Shown: positions 44,155 through 53,017, counted from the first letter of the stretch. The stretch: DNA of 64,000 nucleotides from JBBIII01 sp037446575 (GCA_037446575.1 JBBIII010000004.1:36446-100445), one strand, 5' to 3'. Numbers and translations: made by a program. Notes: generated by a model not told the origin, from the letters alone.

Positions 44155-44340
44155 CACTAAGTGCACTAAGATAACACTAAGTTCACGAAGTTTGACACTA
44201 AGTTCACGAAGTTTGACACTAAGTTCACGAAGCTTAACACTAAGTGCACTAAGATAACACTAAGTTCACGAAGCTTAACACTAAGTGCACGAAGTTTGAC
44301 ACTAAGTGCACTAAGATAACACTAAGTTCACGAAGGTTAA
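44155..44340. repeat. Tandem array of nine 20/21-bp units
   Basis: Nine units of 20 or 21 bases fill 186 bases without gaps. Six 21-base units have the pattern CACTAAGTKCACGAAG plus TTTGA, CTTAA or GGTTAA-type ends; three 20-base units read CACTAAGTGCACTAAGATAA. Each unit is itself two near-copies of a 10-11 bp element. The lengths are close to two DNA turns. The array extends the left inverted repeat of cassette B. Read as protein it gives LTLSSRS repeats, but no gene is expected. Confidence 0.95.
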
Positions 44341-44342
44341 AA

Positions 44343-44729
44343 TTAATATATAAAACGTTTCCACTCTAATATACCGACGCTACCGAAATTTACCAACACT
44401 CCAACTCTATAACCTGTAGTCTTAAGATAGTTTAGTAATTGACTTTCCTCACGTGAAGTAATCATTTCCAAAGCTTTAATTTCAACAACAATTTTATCGT
44501 AACATATAAAATCTGGTTTGTAAAATTTTCTTAATGGTATGTTTTTGTAAAGAATTGTAAGTTCTTTTTGAGAATCAAATGGAATGTTTCTTTCATTCAT
44601 TTCAATTTCTAACGCCTCTTGGTATACTGCTTCCGCGAAACCTGTTCCTAATTCACGATGAACTTCAATACAAGCTCCAATTATTGCATAAACTTCATCT
44701 TTGTAGAGTAGCTCATTATTCATTTTCAA
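44343..44729 (-). CDS. GxxExxY protein (PD-(D/E)XK-like), cassette B
   Basis: The family motif is GFAEAVY (30-36). Downstream stand D73 in KPDFICYDK and E83-I-K85 in VVEIKA, the pattern of PD-(D/E)XK nucleases. The protein is 128 residues. The start MKMNNELLYKDE agrees with the family. Function is not established: homologues occur in many copies across diverse bacteria. It sits between a tandem-repeat array and the inverted-repeat arm next to hutU. The other copy in this window has only moderate similarity, so the two are not a recent duplication. Confidence 0.9.
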   Translation of the reverse strand: MKMNNELLYKDEVYAIIGACIEVHRELGTGFAEAVYQEALEIEMNERNIPFDSQKELTILYKNIPLRKFYKPDFICYDKIVVEIKALEMITSREESQLLNYLKTTGYRVGVLVNFGSVGILEWKRFIY

Positions 44730-44758
44730 TTTTTATATTCTTAGTGTTTTATTTGTGC

Positions 44759-46426
44759 TCACTTAGTGAACTTCGTGGTAAGCTTCCATTTTTTCGCATT
44801 CTCAATCGCTTTTTTATAACCAGCATCAGCGTGCCGGATTATTCCCATTCCCGGATCATATGTAAGTACTCTTTGCAACCGCGCTTCAGCTTCTTTAGTC
44901 CCATCGGCAACTACAACCATTCCGGCATGAATTGAAAGACCGATTCCAACTCCGCCACCATGATGAACGCTTACCCAGCTTGCTCCACCCGAAGTGTTAA
45001 GAAGAGCGTTCAGTATAGGCCAATCGGCGATAGCATCGCTTCCATCCAACATTTTTTCTGTTTCACGATTTGGCGATGCAACACTTCCGCAATCTAAATG
45101 ATCACGCCCAATTACAATCGGAGCTTTTACTTCTCCACTTGCAACAAGCTCGTTAAAAATTAATCCCATTCTTGCTCGTTCACCATAACCTAACCAGCAA
45201 ATCCGTGCCGGCAATCCCTGAAATTCAACTTCCTTCTGTGCCTTTAAAATCCAATTGCGTAATTGTTTGTTTTCTGGAAAAGTCTCCATTACTGCTTTAT
45301 CGGTTCTATAAATATCTTCGGGATCGCCGGAAAGAGCAACCCACCTGAACGGTCCTTTGCCATCGCAGAAGAGGGGACGAATATATTCTGGCACAAATCC
45401 GGGAATATCGAATGCTTTCTTAACTCCATTTGCGAACGCTTCACCTCGAATATTATTCCCGTAATCGAACACGATTGCTCCTTTTTGCTTCAGCTTCAGA
45501 AGTCCTTTTACATGTTCTTTAATAGATGCTTTTGTGAGTTGGATGTACTTTTGCGGATCTTTTTTCCGGAGTTTAATTGCGTCTAAATATCGGATTCCAG
45601 TCGGCACATAACCATTGAGCGTATCGTGTGCAGATGTTTGGTCTGTTACAATATCAGGTAGAAATTTTCCTCCAGCAATTTTAGGAATTATCTCAGCCGC
45701 ATTTCCAAGTAATCCAACAGAAAGAGGAAGTTTTTTCTCTTTTGCGGCGCGAATTTGTGCAAGCGCATCCTCAAGATTATTCGTCATTGTATCGAGATAG
45801 CCGGTTTCGAGCCGGCGTTTGATTCGATGAAGATCGACTTCAACAACAAGACAGGCGGCGCCGTTCATTGTAGCGGCTAACGGTTGCGCGCCTCCCATAC
45901 CACCAAGTCCAGCAGTTAAAAGGAATTTTCCCGCAAGCGTACCATGAAAATGTTTAGATGCGGCGGCGGCAAAAGTTTCGTATGTTCCTTGTAAAATTCC
46001 CTGTGTTCCGATGTAAATCCAGCTTCCGGCTGTCATCTGTCCATACATTGTTAAGCCGAGTGCTTCAAGTCGCCGGAACTCATCCCACGTTGCCCATTTT
46101 GGTACAAGCATAGAGTTGCTGATTAATACGCGCGGTGCATTTTCATGTGTTTTGAAAACTCCGACTGGTTTTCCGGATTGGATTAAAAGCGTTTCATCGT
46201 TTTCAAGATTTTTTAAACTTTCTACTATTGTATCGAAACATTGCCAATTGCGGGCGGCTTTTCCTGTGCCGCCGTAGACAATTAATTCCTGCGGTTTTTC
46301 CGCGACTTCAGGATCTAGGTTGTTCATCAGCATCCGCAAAGCGGCTTCCTGAAGCCAACCCTTGCAGGAAATTTGCGTTCCGCGTGGCGCATGAATTATA
46401 CGATGTAATAGTGTTTGTTTTCTCAT
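44759..46426 (-). CDS. hutU: Urocanate hydratase
   Basis: The NAD-dependent enzyme converts urocanate to imidazolone propionate. Characteristic stretches: YGGTGKAARNW (NAD region), TAGLGGMGGAQPLA, and the Cys-bearing ARICWLGYGERARMG. The 555-residue length is normal. The C-terminus ends KLTTKFTK: the last residues are encoded by the inverted-repeat arm of the adjacent GxxExxY cassette, so the repeat supplies the stop codon and the tail. It is separated from hutI by the cassette, the VOC gene and the NYN remnant. Confidence 0.96.
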   Translation of the reverse strand: MRKQTLLHRIIHAPRGTQISCKGWLQEAALRMLMNNLDPEVAEKPQELIVYGGTGKAARNWQCFDTIVESLKNLENDETLLIQSGKPVGVFKTHENAPRVLISNSMLVPKWATWDEFRRLEALGLTMYGQMTAGSWIYIGTQGILQGTYETFAAAASKHFHGTLAGKFLLTAGLGGMGGAQPLAATMNGAACLVVEVDLHRIKRRLETGYLDTMTNNLEDALAQIRAAKEKKLPLSVGLLGNAAEIIPKIAGGKFLPDIVTDQTSAHDTLNGYVPTGIRYLDAIKLRKKDPQKYIQLTKASIKEHVKGLLKLKQKGAIVFDYGNNIRGEAFANGVKKAFDIPGFVPEYIRPLFCDGKGPFRWVALSGDPEDIYRTDKAVMETFPENKQLRNWILKAQKEVEFQGLPARICWLGYGERARMGLIFNELVASGEVKAPIVIGRDHLDCGSVASPNRETEKMLDGSDAIADWPILNALLNTSGGASWVSVHHGGGVGIGLSIHAGMVVVADGTKEAEARLQRVLTYDPGMGIIRHADAGYKKAIENAKKWKLTTKFTK

Positions 46427-46500
46427 AGAGTTTCTCTAAAAATATTCGACTTTAATTGTAAATCGAAAATCGCCAATCGAAAATCTGAAATAAATAAAAT

Positions 46501-46544
46501 TCCCAATACCCAATACCTAATACCCAACTCCTAATTCCCAATCT
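46501..46544. repeat. Short 7-bp word repeat (CCCAATA type)
   Basis: Seven-base words CCCAATA, CCAATAC, CTAATAC and CCAACTC follow one another for about 44 bases. They overlap the 3' end of the DUF355 gene, whose last residues GYKIGN are partly encoded by it. The same kind of word-like low-complexity DNA occurs at 46460-46500 (ATCGAAAATCGCCAATCG). Confidence 0.75.
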
Positions 46545-47019
46545 TATATCCTATCTTTCTTAAAAAATCTTTTCGCCATTTTATATCGGCATCAGTTTCG
46601 ATGCCTTTGGTTTTTACGCCGTCAATTACACCAAGAATTCCGCGTCCTTGCTCAGTTTCAACAATTATTACTTCTACCGGATTTGCGGTTGCGCAGTAAA
46701 TGTGGCATACTTCGGGAACATTTTTAATTGTGTTTAAAATATTAACAGGAAAACCATTTTCCATAAATAGTATAAAACAATGTCCGCAAGAAAGCGCCAG
46801 CGAATTTATCTTTGCAAGCTCAATAAGCGATTCATCATTCCCAACCCAGCGCACTAAAGCCGCCCCGGAAGATTCGCAAAAGCCAAGTCCGAATTTCATT
46901 TGCGGATTTGTTTGAACGATCGCCTCATAAATATCCTCTACCGTTTTAATAAAATGCGATTGACCGAGTATAAAGTTAGTCGCCTCGGGTTTTTCGATTT
47001 TAACTATTTTCGTTTCCAT
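46531..47019 (-). CDS. DUF355 (adenosine-specific kinase-like) protein
   Basis: The protein starts METKIVKIEKPEATNFILGQSHFIKT and contains the conserved GLGFCESSGAALVRWVGND, SCGHCFI and ATANPVEVI. The family includes a crystal structure from Pyrobaculum described as an adenosine-specific kinase; its physiological role is unknown. I chose ATG at 47019 (GGAG at good spacing), one of two in-frame ATGs, giving 162 residues. The last residues derive from the word repeat beyond the gene. An adenosine deaminase in the neighbourhood hints at purine salvage, but this is inference. Confidence 0.8.
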   Translation of the reverse strand: METKIVKIEKPEATNFILGQSHFIKTVEDIYEAIVQTNPQMKFGLGFCESSGAALVRWVGNDESLIELAKINSLALSCGHCFILFMENGFPVNILNTIKNVPEVCHIYCATANPVEVIIVETEQGRGILGVIDGVKTKGIETDADIKWRKDFLRKIGYKIGN

Positions 47020-47037
47020 TTTTAACTCCAAATCTTT

Positions 47038-47526
47038 TTAATTAGAAGATTTTTCCATTTCGCTTGTATGAATCAATTGTTTAAGTTTTCCTGTACCTGG
47101 ATTTATCGGCTTATCAATATCGACTATAGCTAAACTGCATTTCTTTAATTCAATATCATCATCATAGTTTCCATTAATTAAAAGGGAAATCGTGTCAGAT
47201 AAATGGGGGATATGCCCGACAAGCAATACTGAATTGGTTTCGAGTTCATTGATTTGCTGAATAAGCTGTCGTTGGTCGGTTCCGTTCACAAGATATTCTG
47301 TAGAAATAATTATTTTTGAGGATATTTTTGAATTCACAATAAAGGCAGTTTGTTGTGCGCGTTTTAATGGACTGTGAAGAACAATTTCTATCTGTGAATT
47401 GATTTGTTGTAGGAATGTTCCAACGATGGATGCCTGCTTTTCGCCTCGTTCAGTTAGAGGGCGCTCGCTATCCTGATAGCGAGATTCGTTCGATGCATCT
47501 CCGTGTCGGAGTAAGTAAATGAGCAT
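47038..47526 (-). CDS. SixA-like histidine phosphatase
   Basis: A histidine-phosphatase fold with the catalytic RHG near the N-terminus (LLRHGDASNESRYQDSERPLTERG), typical SixA spacing, and VGHIPHLSD with the second His. The 162-residue size matches SixA, which removes phosphate from histidine-containing phosphotransfer domains. The next gene upstream encodes an NtrC-type regulator and then a sensor, so a role in that pathway is possible but unproven. Confidence 0.85.
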   Translation of the reverse strand: MLIYLLRHGDASNESRYQDSERPLTERGEKQASIVGTFLQQINSQIEIVLHSPLKRAQQTAFIVNSKISSKIIISTEYLVNGTDQRQLIQQINELETNSVLLVGHIPHLSDTISLLINGNYDDDIELKKCSLAIVDIDKPINPGTGKLKQLIHTSEMEKSSN

Positions 47527-47573
47527 ATATTATTTAAAGCAATACTGATTTGTATGGAGAACAAATATATTCG

Positions 47574-48953
47574 TTATTCTTTCGTTAGGTTGTATTGCTG
47601 GATTTTTGTATAAAGCGTTTTTAAGCTGATGCCAAGAATTTGCGAGGCGGTATTTTTATTCCATCCAACAGTTTTTAATACGCCTGCTATGTGTACTTTT
47701 TCAATTTCATGTACTGAAACCGCACTTCCGATTTGGATTCCTCCAGTAGGAGCTGTTCGTTCTTTTGCAGTGATAGGTTTCTTGCTTATTGGCGTGGCTA
47801 TATCTTCAATTCGAATTAGATTATCTTTGCATAAAATACTCGCCCGCTCAATAACATTTTCTAACTCTCGAACATTTCCGGGCCAATCGTACTTCATCAA
47901 AATCTCAAGCGCTTTTGGTTCAATCATTTTAATTTCGCGTGGGCGCAATCTATTTTTCAAAAAGTAATCTACTAACAGCGGGATATCCTCGCGTCTTTCG
48001 TTGAGCGAAGGAACGTGTAGTGTTATCACATTAATACGATACATCAAGTCTTCCCGGAATTCGCCGTTAGCAACCTCTTCCTGCAAATTTTTATTTGTGG
48101 CGGAAATAATCCTAATATCCGATTTTAGTGTTTTGTTTCCGCCGACTCGTCTGTATTCGCCAGTTTGTAGAAATCTAAGCAATTTAGGTTGAATCATAAG
48201 ACTGATTTCGCCGATTTCATCTAAAAAGAGAGTGCCACCATTTGCAATTTCGACAAGTCCTTGCTTCATAGCATGCGCATCGGTAAAAGCGCCTTTTTCA
48301 TGACCGAATAGCTCGCTTTCCAATAAATTTTCTGGAATTGAAGCGCAATTTAAAGCGACAAATTGTTCGTCTTTACGTGAGCTGTTCTTATGCAAAAAGT
48401 TAGCAACTAGTTCTTTTCCCGTTCCACTTGCTCCTTGAATCAAAACCGGAGAATCTGTTGGAGCGACCTTTGCGGCTATGTTTAACAGCTCTAACATCGG
48501 CTTGCTTTCGCCAATAATATTGTTTGCGAAAGAATGCCGAGCAAGCTCTGTTTTCAACACTTTATTTTCAATGCAAAGTAGTTTTCGCTCAACAGCTCTA
48601 TCGATGTTAGTTATTAACTCTTCGCTTGCATATGGTTTTGTAATATAGCTATATGCACCAAGTTGCATACATTCAACAGCAAGTCTTACATCATGAACAC
48701 CTGTTAACATTATTACCTGAGTGTCGTAAGAATGCTCTCTTATAAATTTTAATACTTCAACACCATCTACACGCGGCAATTTTACATCCAATAGCGCAAG
48801 GTCATAATTTTTTTGTTGAAGCAAGTTGATTGCATTAACGCCATCTCGAGCTGTTTCTATGGTGTATCCTTTTTGAGAAAGCAAAAGTTGAATGATATTT
48901 AAAAATGGCTCTTCGTCATCAACCGCTAATATAGATATGTTTTCGTTTTTCAT
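47574..48953 (-). CDS. NtrC-family sigma54-dependent response regulator
   Basis: Receiver domain (1-125; DDEEPF, phosphoacceptor D56 in LLDVKLPRVDG, ITKPYA), AAA+ domain (about 140-380) with Walker A GASGTGKE, Walker B GGTLFLDEIGE and the sigma54-contact loop, and a C-terminal Fis-type helix-turn-helix (NKNTASQILGISLKTLY). The loop reads GAFTDA instead of the usual GAFTGA. Sigma54-dependent promoters are the expected targets. It follows the sensor gene by 18 bases on the same strand. Confidence 0.95.
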   Translation of the reverse strand: MKNENISILAVDDEEPFLNIIQLLLSQKGYTIETARDGVNAINLLQQKNYDLALLDVKLPRVDGVEVLKFIREHSYDTQVIMLTGVHDVRLAVECMQLGAYSYITKPYASEELITNIDRAVERKLLCIENKVLKTELARHSFANNIIGESKPMLELLNIAAKVAPTDSPVLIQGASGTGKELVANFLHKNSSRKDEQFVALNCASIPENLLESELFGHEKGAFTDAHAMKQGLVEIANGGTLFLDEIGEISLMIQPKLLRFLQTGEYRRVGGNKTLKSDIRIISATNKNLQEEVANGEFREDLMYRINVITLHVPSLNERREDIPLLVDYFLKNRLRPREIKMIEPKALEILMKYDWPGNVRELENVIERASILCKDNLIRIEDIATPISKKPITAKERTAPTGGIQIGSAVSVHEIEKVHIAGVLKTVGWNKNTASQILGISLKTLYTKIQQYNLTKE

Positions 48954-48971
48954 GATTGTATTAATTAAAAA

Positions 48972-50078
48972 TTATTTCACAGGAAGCGCGAAAAAGAATG
49001 TGCTTCCTTTTCCCGGTTCGGATTCGACCCAAATCTTTCCATTATGCGCTTCTATGATGCGCTGTGAAATAACAAGTCCCAATCCAGTCGATTTTTTTTG
49101 ACTGCCTGTTCCAGAAATTAGATCGCGATAGCGGTCGAATATTAATGGCAGTTCTTCTTTTGGGATGCCCGAGCCGCTATTAAAAACGGAAACCATCAAA
49201 TGTTCTGTAGGCGGCTGTCCTTCTTCAAGCACGATTGCAACTTTTTTCATTTGTACTACTATTGCTCCCTGTGCCGGGGTGTGTTTTACAGCATTACTTA
49301 AAAAATTTTGCACAACTTGAGTGATTTTTTCTGCATCATATTCTAAAGAAGGTAAATCTGGTTCGGTATAAAAATCTAAAGTAATGTTATTTGATTGTAT
49401 TGGAACACGAAACTCCTGAGTAACACTTTGCACAGTTGCAGATAAAGTGCCTATGCCTTTATTTAATCGAACACGTCCCCCCTCAAGCTTTGTCAAGTCC
49501 ATCATATCGGTTAATAAGTCAATAACTTTATCAATCGAGGTTGTCATATAACCGAGTAATTCTTTCTGATGATCGCCAAGCGACCCAGCCATGCCTTTAA
49601 GTAAGTAACCTATACTTTGTTTTAATCCGGCTATTGGATTGTGAAGATCGTAAAGAAGCCGAGCAGTATGCTCTGTTTGAAGTCGGCGGATTCTGTCTTC
49701 AGCATCACGAGTTTTTATAATCCCTTTCAATTGCGGAACAAGCTGGTCCATATCGATTGGTTTTGTAAGATATTCTTTTGCTCCTAATTTCATGGCTTCT
49801 ACAGCCATGCTTACATCGCTCATTCCTGTCATCATAACTACTTCAGTTTGAGAAGAATTCTTTTTTATAAAACGTAAAACCTCCAGCCCGTTAGCACCAG
49901 GCATTTTTATATCTAATATTGCTATATCAAAATCTTTAGATTGTGTTTTTTTTATCGCCTCCAATCCATCTGCCGCCTGTTCAACCTGAAATCCTTCATC
50001 TTCAAGCCAAGCTGAAATAGTTATTCTCAGGGGGTCTTCATCATCAGCAATTAGTACTTGTATCTTTTCTTCGCCCAT
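48972..50078 (-). CDS. Receiver-histidine kinase hybrid sensor
   Basis: The protein starts with a receiver domain (phosphoacceptor D56 in AILDIKMPGANG) and continues with a HisKA dimerisation helix (H146 in YDLHNPIAGLK) and HATPase domain (N-box, G1 GLGLVISQ, about 220-368). No transmembrane or sensing domain is present, so it is a cytosolic relay that receives phosphate on the receiver and probably passes it on. It is cotranscribed with the NtrC-type regulator; the two form a cognate pair. It is divergent from hutH, which suggests that the pair may regulate the histidine genes; this is inference from position. Confidence 0.9.
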   Translation of the reverse strand: MGEEKIQVLIADDEDPLRITISAWLEDEGFQVEQAADGLEAIKKTQSKDFDIAILDIKMPGANGLEVLRFIKKNSSQTEVVMMTGMSDVSMAVEAMKLGAKEYLTKPIDMDQLVPQLKGIIKTRDAEDRIRRLQTEHTARLLYDLHNPIAGLKQSIGYLLKGMAGSLGDHQKELLGYMTTSIDKVIDLLTDMMDLTKLEGGRVRLNKGIGTLSATVQSVTQEFRVPIQSNNITLDFYTEPDLPSLEYDAEKITQVVQNFLSNAVKHTPAQGAIVVQMKKVAIVLEEGQPPTEHLMVSVFNSGSGIPKEELPLIFDRYRDLISGTGSQKKSTGLGLVISQRIIEAHNGKIWVESEPGKGSTFFFALPVK

Positions 50079-50238
50079 AAAACTCTGCCTTCTGCCCCTT
50101 AAATTACTTAGTAAGATACTTTTGTAATAATTTACATTTATTTTTTGTAAAATTTATAAAAATTGTAACTATTACTAAAGAAGATAATAATTAGATTCAC
50201 TTGAAAAGTCAAACACTTCTTGAATATTAAAAGAATTG

Positions 50239-50267
50239 TTGAATTTGATGTCTCTCACTGCTACATT
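50239..50267 (+). promoter_or_regulatory. Weak promoter candidate for hutH
   Basis: TTGAAT (50239-50244) and TACATT (50262-50267) are 17 bases apart, about 36 bases before the hutH ATG. The matches are only partial (four of six each). A CTACA-TTA-TGTAG palindrome overlaps the -10. No sigma54-type GG/GC pair was found by eye. Confidence 0.4.
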
Positions 50268-50303
50268 ATGTAGAAAATAAAAGCAAACAATACGGTCGAT
50301 TCT

Positions 50304-51854
50304 ATGGAAAACTGCATTTTAGACGGCAAATCATTAACTATTTCCAATATTGAAAATATAGCTTATAAGGATGAAAAAGTTACTCTTCATCCGGATGCTA
50401 AGCGCGCGATTATTAAATCGCGCAAGCTAATTGAGCAATGGGTATATAATAATGAGGTTGTATATGGAGTAACTACCGGATTTGGCGAGTTTTCTAATGT
50501 AAAAGTTGATTTGAAAAATATCGCTCAATTACAGGAAAACCTGATTTTTAGCCATGCGGCTGGCACGGGCAGTTATCTTCCTAAAGAAATAGTTAGGGCA
50601 ATGATGGTTCTAAGGATCAATGCTTTGGCAAAGGGTTGTTCGGGTGTGCAGTTATCGACTATTGAAACTTTATTACAAATGTTAAACAAGGATATAATTC
50701 CGATTGTACCTTCACAAGGTTCTGTAGGCGCAAGCGGCGATTTGGTTCAACTTGCGCATCTTGTATTAGGAATGATGGGAAAGGGAAAAGTATGGTGCAG
50801 GGGAAAAGTAATGAAAGCATCGGAAGCACTTCGTAAAAATAAAATTAATCCGGTTTGTTTAACTGCAAAAGAAGGACTTGCATTGATAAATGGAACGCAA
50901 ATGATGACTGCTTATGCATCATTAGCGGTTTGCCATGCTTTACGTCTGAAAAAAATTGCGGATATTGCCGCATGTATTAGCGCAGAAGCTTTACGCGGAA
51001 GCGATACGGCATACGATGAGCGCATTCATAAATTACGCCCTTACAAAGGACAAATAGATTGTGCAAGCAATATGCGTAGATTGATGCAGAAGAGTAAATT
51101 GCGCGAATCGCACAGAGAAAATGATTTGCGTGTTCAAGACGCTTATTCGATACGTTGTATTCCGCAAGTTCATGGCGCATCACGCGATGCAATTGATTAC
51201 GTACGCGATAAAGTAGAGATTGAAATCAATTCTGCTACCGATAATCCGCTAATATTTGCAGATGATAAATTACATCTCGAAGGCGGAAATTTCCACGGTC
51301 AACCTATTGCATTGGCAATGGATTTATTAACAATAGCGTTATCTGAATTAGCAAATATTTCCGAGCGACGCATTGAACGGCTTGTAAATGGTTCGCTTAG
51401 CGGGTTGCCGAGGTTTTTGACCTCGAACGGCGGATTAAATTCTGGATTGATGATCGCTCAATACACAGCTGCTTCGCTTGTATCGGAAAATAAAGTTCTT
51501 GCGCACCCTGCAAGCGTAGATTCGATTCCTACATCAGCAAATCAAGAAGATCATAACAGTATGGGATCAATCAGCGCGCAAAAAGCTTGGCGCGTTCTTA
51601 AAAATACTCAAACCGTACTTGCTATTGAATTACTCTGCGCTTGTCAGGGAATGGATTTTGCTAGAACGCTCAAAAGTAATACTACGCTAAAACCCGGCTT
51701 GGGAACGGAAACCGCTTATCAGTATGTTAGAAAGCATATTAGTCATTTAGAAAAAGATAGAGTGTTGTACAATGATATTCAAAAAGCGCTTAAATTAGTA
51801 GTAAGCGGAGAAATAATTAATAAAGTTGAAAATAAAATTGGTCAATTAAATTAG
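50304..51854 (+). CDS. hutH: Histidine ammonia-lyase
   Basis: The MIO prosthetic-group triad Ala-Ser-Gly is at residues 143-145 in QGSVGASGDLVQLAH, and YGVTTGFG near the N-terminus, STDNPL-like SATDNPLIF and SANQEDHNSMG are typical. It deaminates histidine to urocanate. The 516-residue length fits. It starts the histidine pathway but lies on the strand opposite to hutU, hutI and the folate genes. Adenosine deaminase follows after 15 bases. Confidence 0.96.
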   Translation: MENCILDGKSLTISNIENIAYKDEKVTLHPDAKRAIIKSRKLIEQWVYNNEVVYGVTTGFGEFSNVKVDLKNIAQLQENLIFSHAAGTGSYLPKEIVRAMMVLRINALAKGCSGVQLSTIETLLQMLNKDIIPIVPSQGSVGASGDLVQLAHLVLGMMGKGKVWCRGKVMKASEALRKNKINPVCLTAKEGLALINGTQMMTAYASLAVCHALRLKKIADIAACISAEALRGSDTAYDERIHKLRPYKGQIDCASNMRRLMQKSKLRESHRENDLRVQDAYSIRCIPQVHGASRDAIDYVRDKVEIEINSATDNPLIFADDKLHLEGGNFHGQPIALAMDLLTIALSELANISERRIERLVNGSLSGLPRFLTSNGGLNSGLMIAQYTAASLVSENKVLAHPASVDSIPTSANQEDHNSMGSISAQKAWRVLKNTQTVLAIELLCACQGMDFARTLKSNTTLKPGLGTETAYQYVRKHISHLEKDRVLYNDIQKALKLVVSGEIINKVENKIGQLN

Positions 51855-51869
51855 CGAAAAGGCGATAAT

Positions 51870-52964
51870 ATGAAATTAAAAAAAGATTTTATACGCAGTC
51901 TACCTAAGGTTTTATTGCACGATCATTTAGACGGTGGAATAAGACCGAAAACAATAATTGAGCTTGCAAAGGAAAATAAGTACTATAAACTTCCCACAAC
52001 AGACGTAGATGAATTAACGAAATGGTTTCATCGTGGAGCTACACGTGGCAGTTTATCGTTATTTCTTGAAGGATTTGAACACACTTGCGGCGTTATGCAA
52101 ACAGAAGAAGCGCTCGAACGCGTTGCATATGAGACCGTTGAGGATATGAAAAAAGACGGCGTTGTATATTTTGAAACTCGCTTTGCCCCTGTCTTTCATA
52201 CAACTAAAGGGCTCGATAAACACAAAGTCGTTATGGCTGTGCTAAAAGGATTAGAGCGAGGTAAAAAAGATTTCGGCGTTCATTACGGATTATTAATTTG
52301 TGCAATGAGGCATATGGAGCCGGCAGTTTCACAAGAAATTGCAGAGCTTACTGTGGATTTCAGAAATCGGGGCGTTGTCGGATTTGATCTTGCCGGTGAA
52401 GAAGGAGGTTACCCGCCTAAAAAACACGTTGATGCCTTTGAGTATATACAGCGCGAAAATTTTAATATTACAATACACGCCGGTGAAGCTTTTGGAAAAG
52501 AATCAATTTGGCAGGCAATTCAATGGTGCGGCGCTCATCGTATTGGTCATGCAACTCGGTTAGTCGAAGATATGCGCATTAAAGAAGGGGAAGTTTTAAG
52601 CATGGGAACATTAGCACAATATGTTTTAGATAAGCGTATTCCCCTCGAAATTTGCTTAACCAGCAATGTGCATACCGGTGCCGTCCAAAGTTTGGAAGAA
52701 CATCCGTTTGGAATTTTATATCGATATAAATTCCGATGCACGCTTAACACAGATGATCGGTTAATGAGTAATATTACTTTGACGGACGAATTATGTACTG
52801 CTGCAGAAGTATTCAATCTAAAATTAGAAGATCTGGAAAAACTCACAATAAATGCGATGAAGAGCGCATTTCTTCCATACAAACAACGAATTGCTTTAAT
52901 TTATAATGTTTTAAAACCGGGATATGCAAAAGCTAAAGCACAATCAAAAAAAGTAAAGGGCTAA
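51870..52964 (+). CDS. add: Adenosine deaminase
   Basis: A metal-dependent amidohydrolase with LLHDHLDGGIRP (first HxH), NITIHAGEAFGK, HRIGHATRL, SNVHTGAV and a C-terminal LNTDDRLMSN in place of the common STDDP. It converts adenosine to inosine and ammonia. The substitution in the last motif (NTDDR) is mild. It is cotranscribed with hutH, and both enzymes release ammonia. Confidence 0.88.
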   Translation: MKLKKDFIRSLPKVLLHDHLDGGIRPKTIIELAKENKYYKLPTTDVDELTKWFHRGATRGSLSLFLEGFEHTCGVMQTEEALERVAYETVEDMKKDGVVYFETRFAPVFHTTKGLDKHKVVMAVLKGLERGKKDFGVHYGLLICAMRHMEPAVSQEIAELTVDFRNRGVVGFDLAGEEGGYPPKKHVDAFEYIQRENFNITIHAGEAFGKESIWQAIQWCGAHRIGHATRLVEDMRIKEGEVLSMGTLAQYVLDKRIPLEICLTSNVHTGAVQSLEEHPFGILYRYKFRCTLNTDDRLMSNITLTDELCTAAEVFNLKLEDLEKLTINAMKSAFLPYKQRIALIYNVLKPGYAKAKAQSKKVKG

Positions 52965-53017
52965 TTTTGCTTAAGTTGTTGTTAATAATTATTGGCTTTT
53001 TGGTAATAGGAGGGAAT

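Larger units (their letters stand above)
44133..44778. mobile_element. GxxExxY cassette B bracketed by inverted word repeats
   Basis: The left edge begins CCACGAAGTTCAC (44133-44145). The right edge, 44741-44778, read in reverse complement begins CCACGAAGTTCACTAAG and continues with GCACAAATAAAACACTAA. The two edges are imperfect inverted repeats around one gene, a GxxExxY protein (44343-44729), plus a tandem array in the left arm. The right arm overlaps the 3' end of hutU. The architecture repeats that of the cassette at 53.6-54.2 kb, with other word sequence, suggesting a recurring small mobile unit. Confidence 0.55.

Noticed and set aside
44033..44257. A plus-strand frame with repeated LTLSSRS residues
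   Set aside because: The pattern is only the translation of the 20/21-bp tandem array; the frame overlaps the VOC gene start and has no ribosome site.
44155..44340. CRISPR array
   Set aside because: The units follow each other directly, with no unique spacers and no cas genes nearby; it is a plain tandem repeat.
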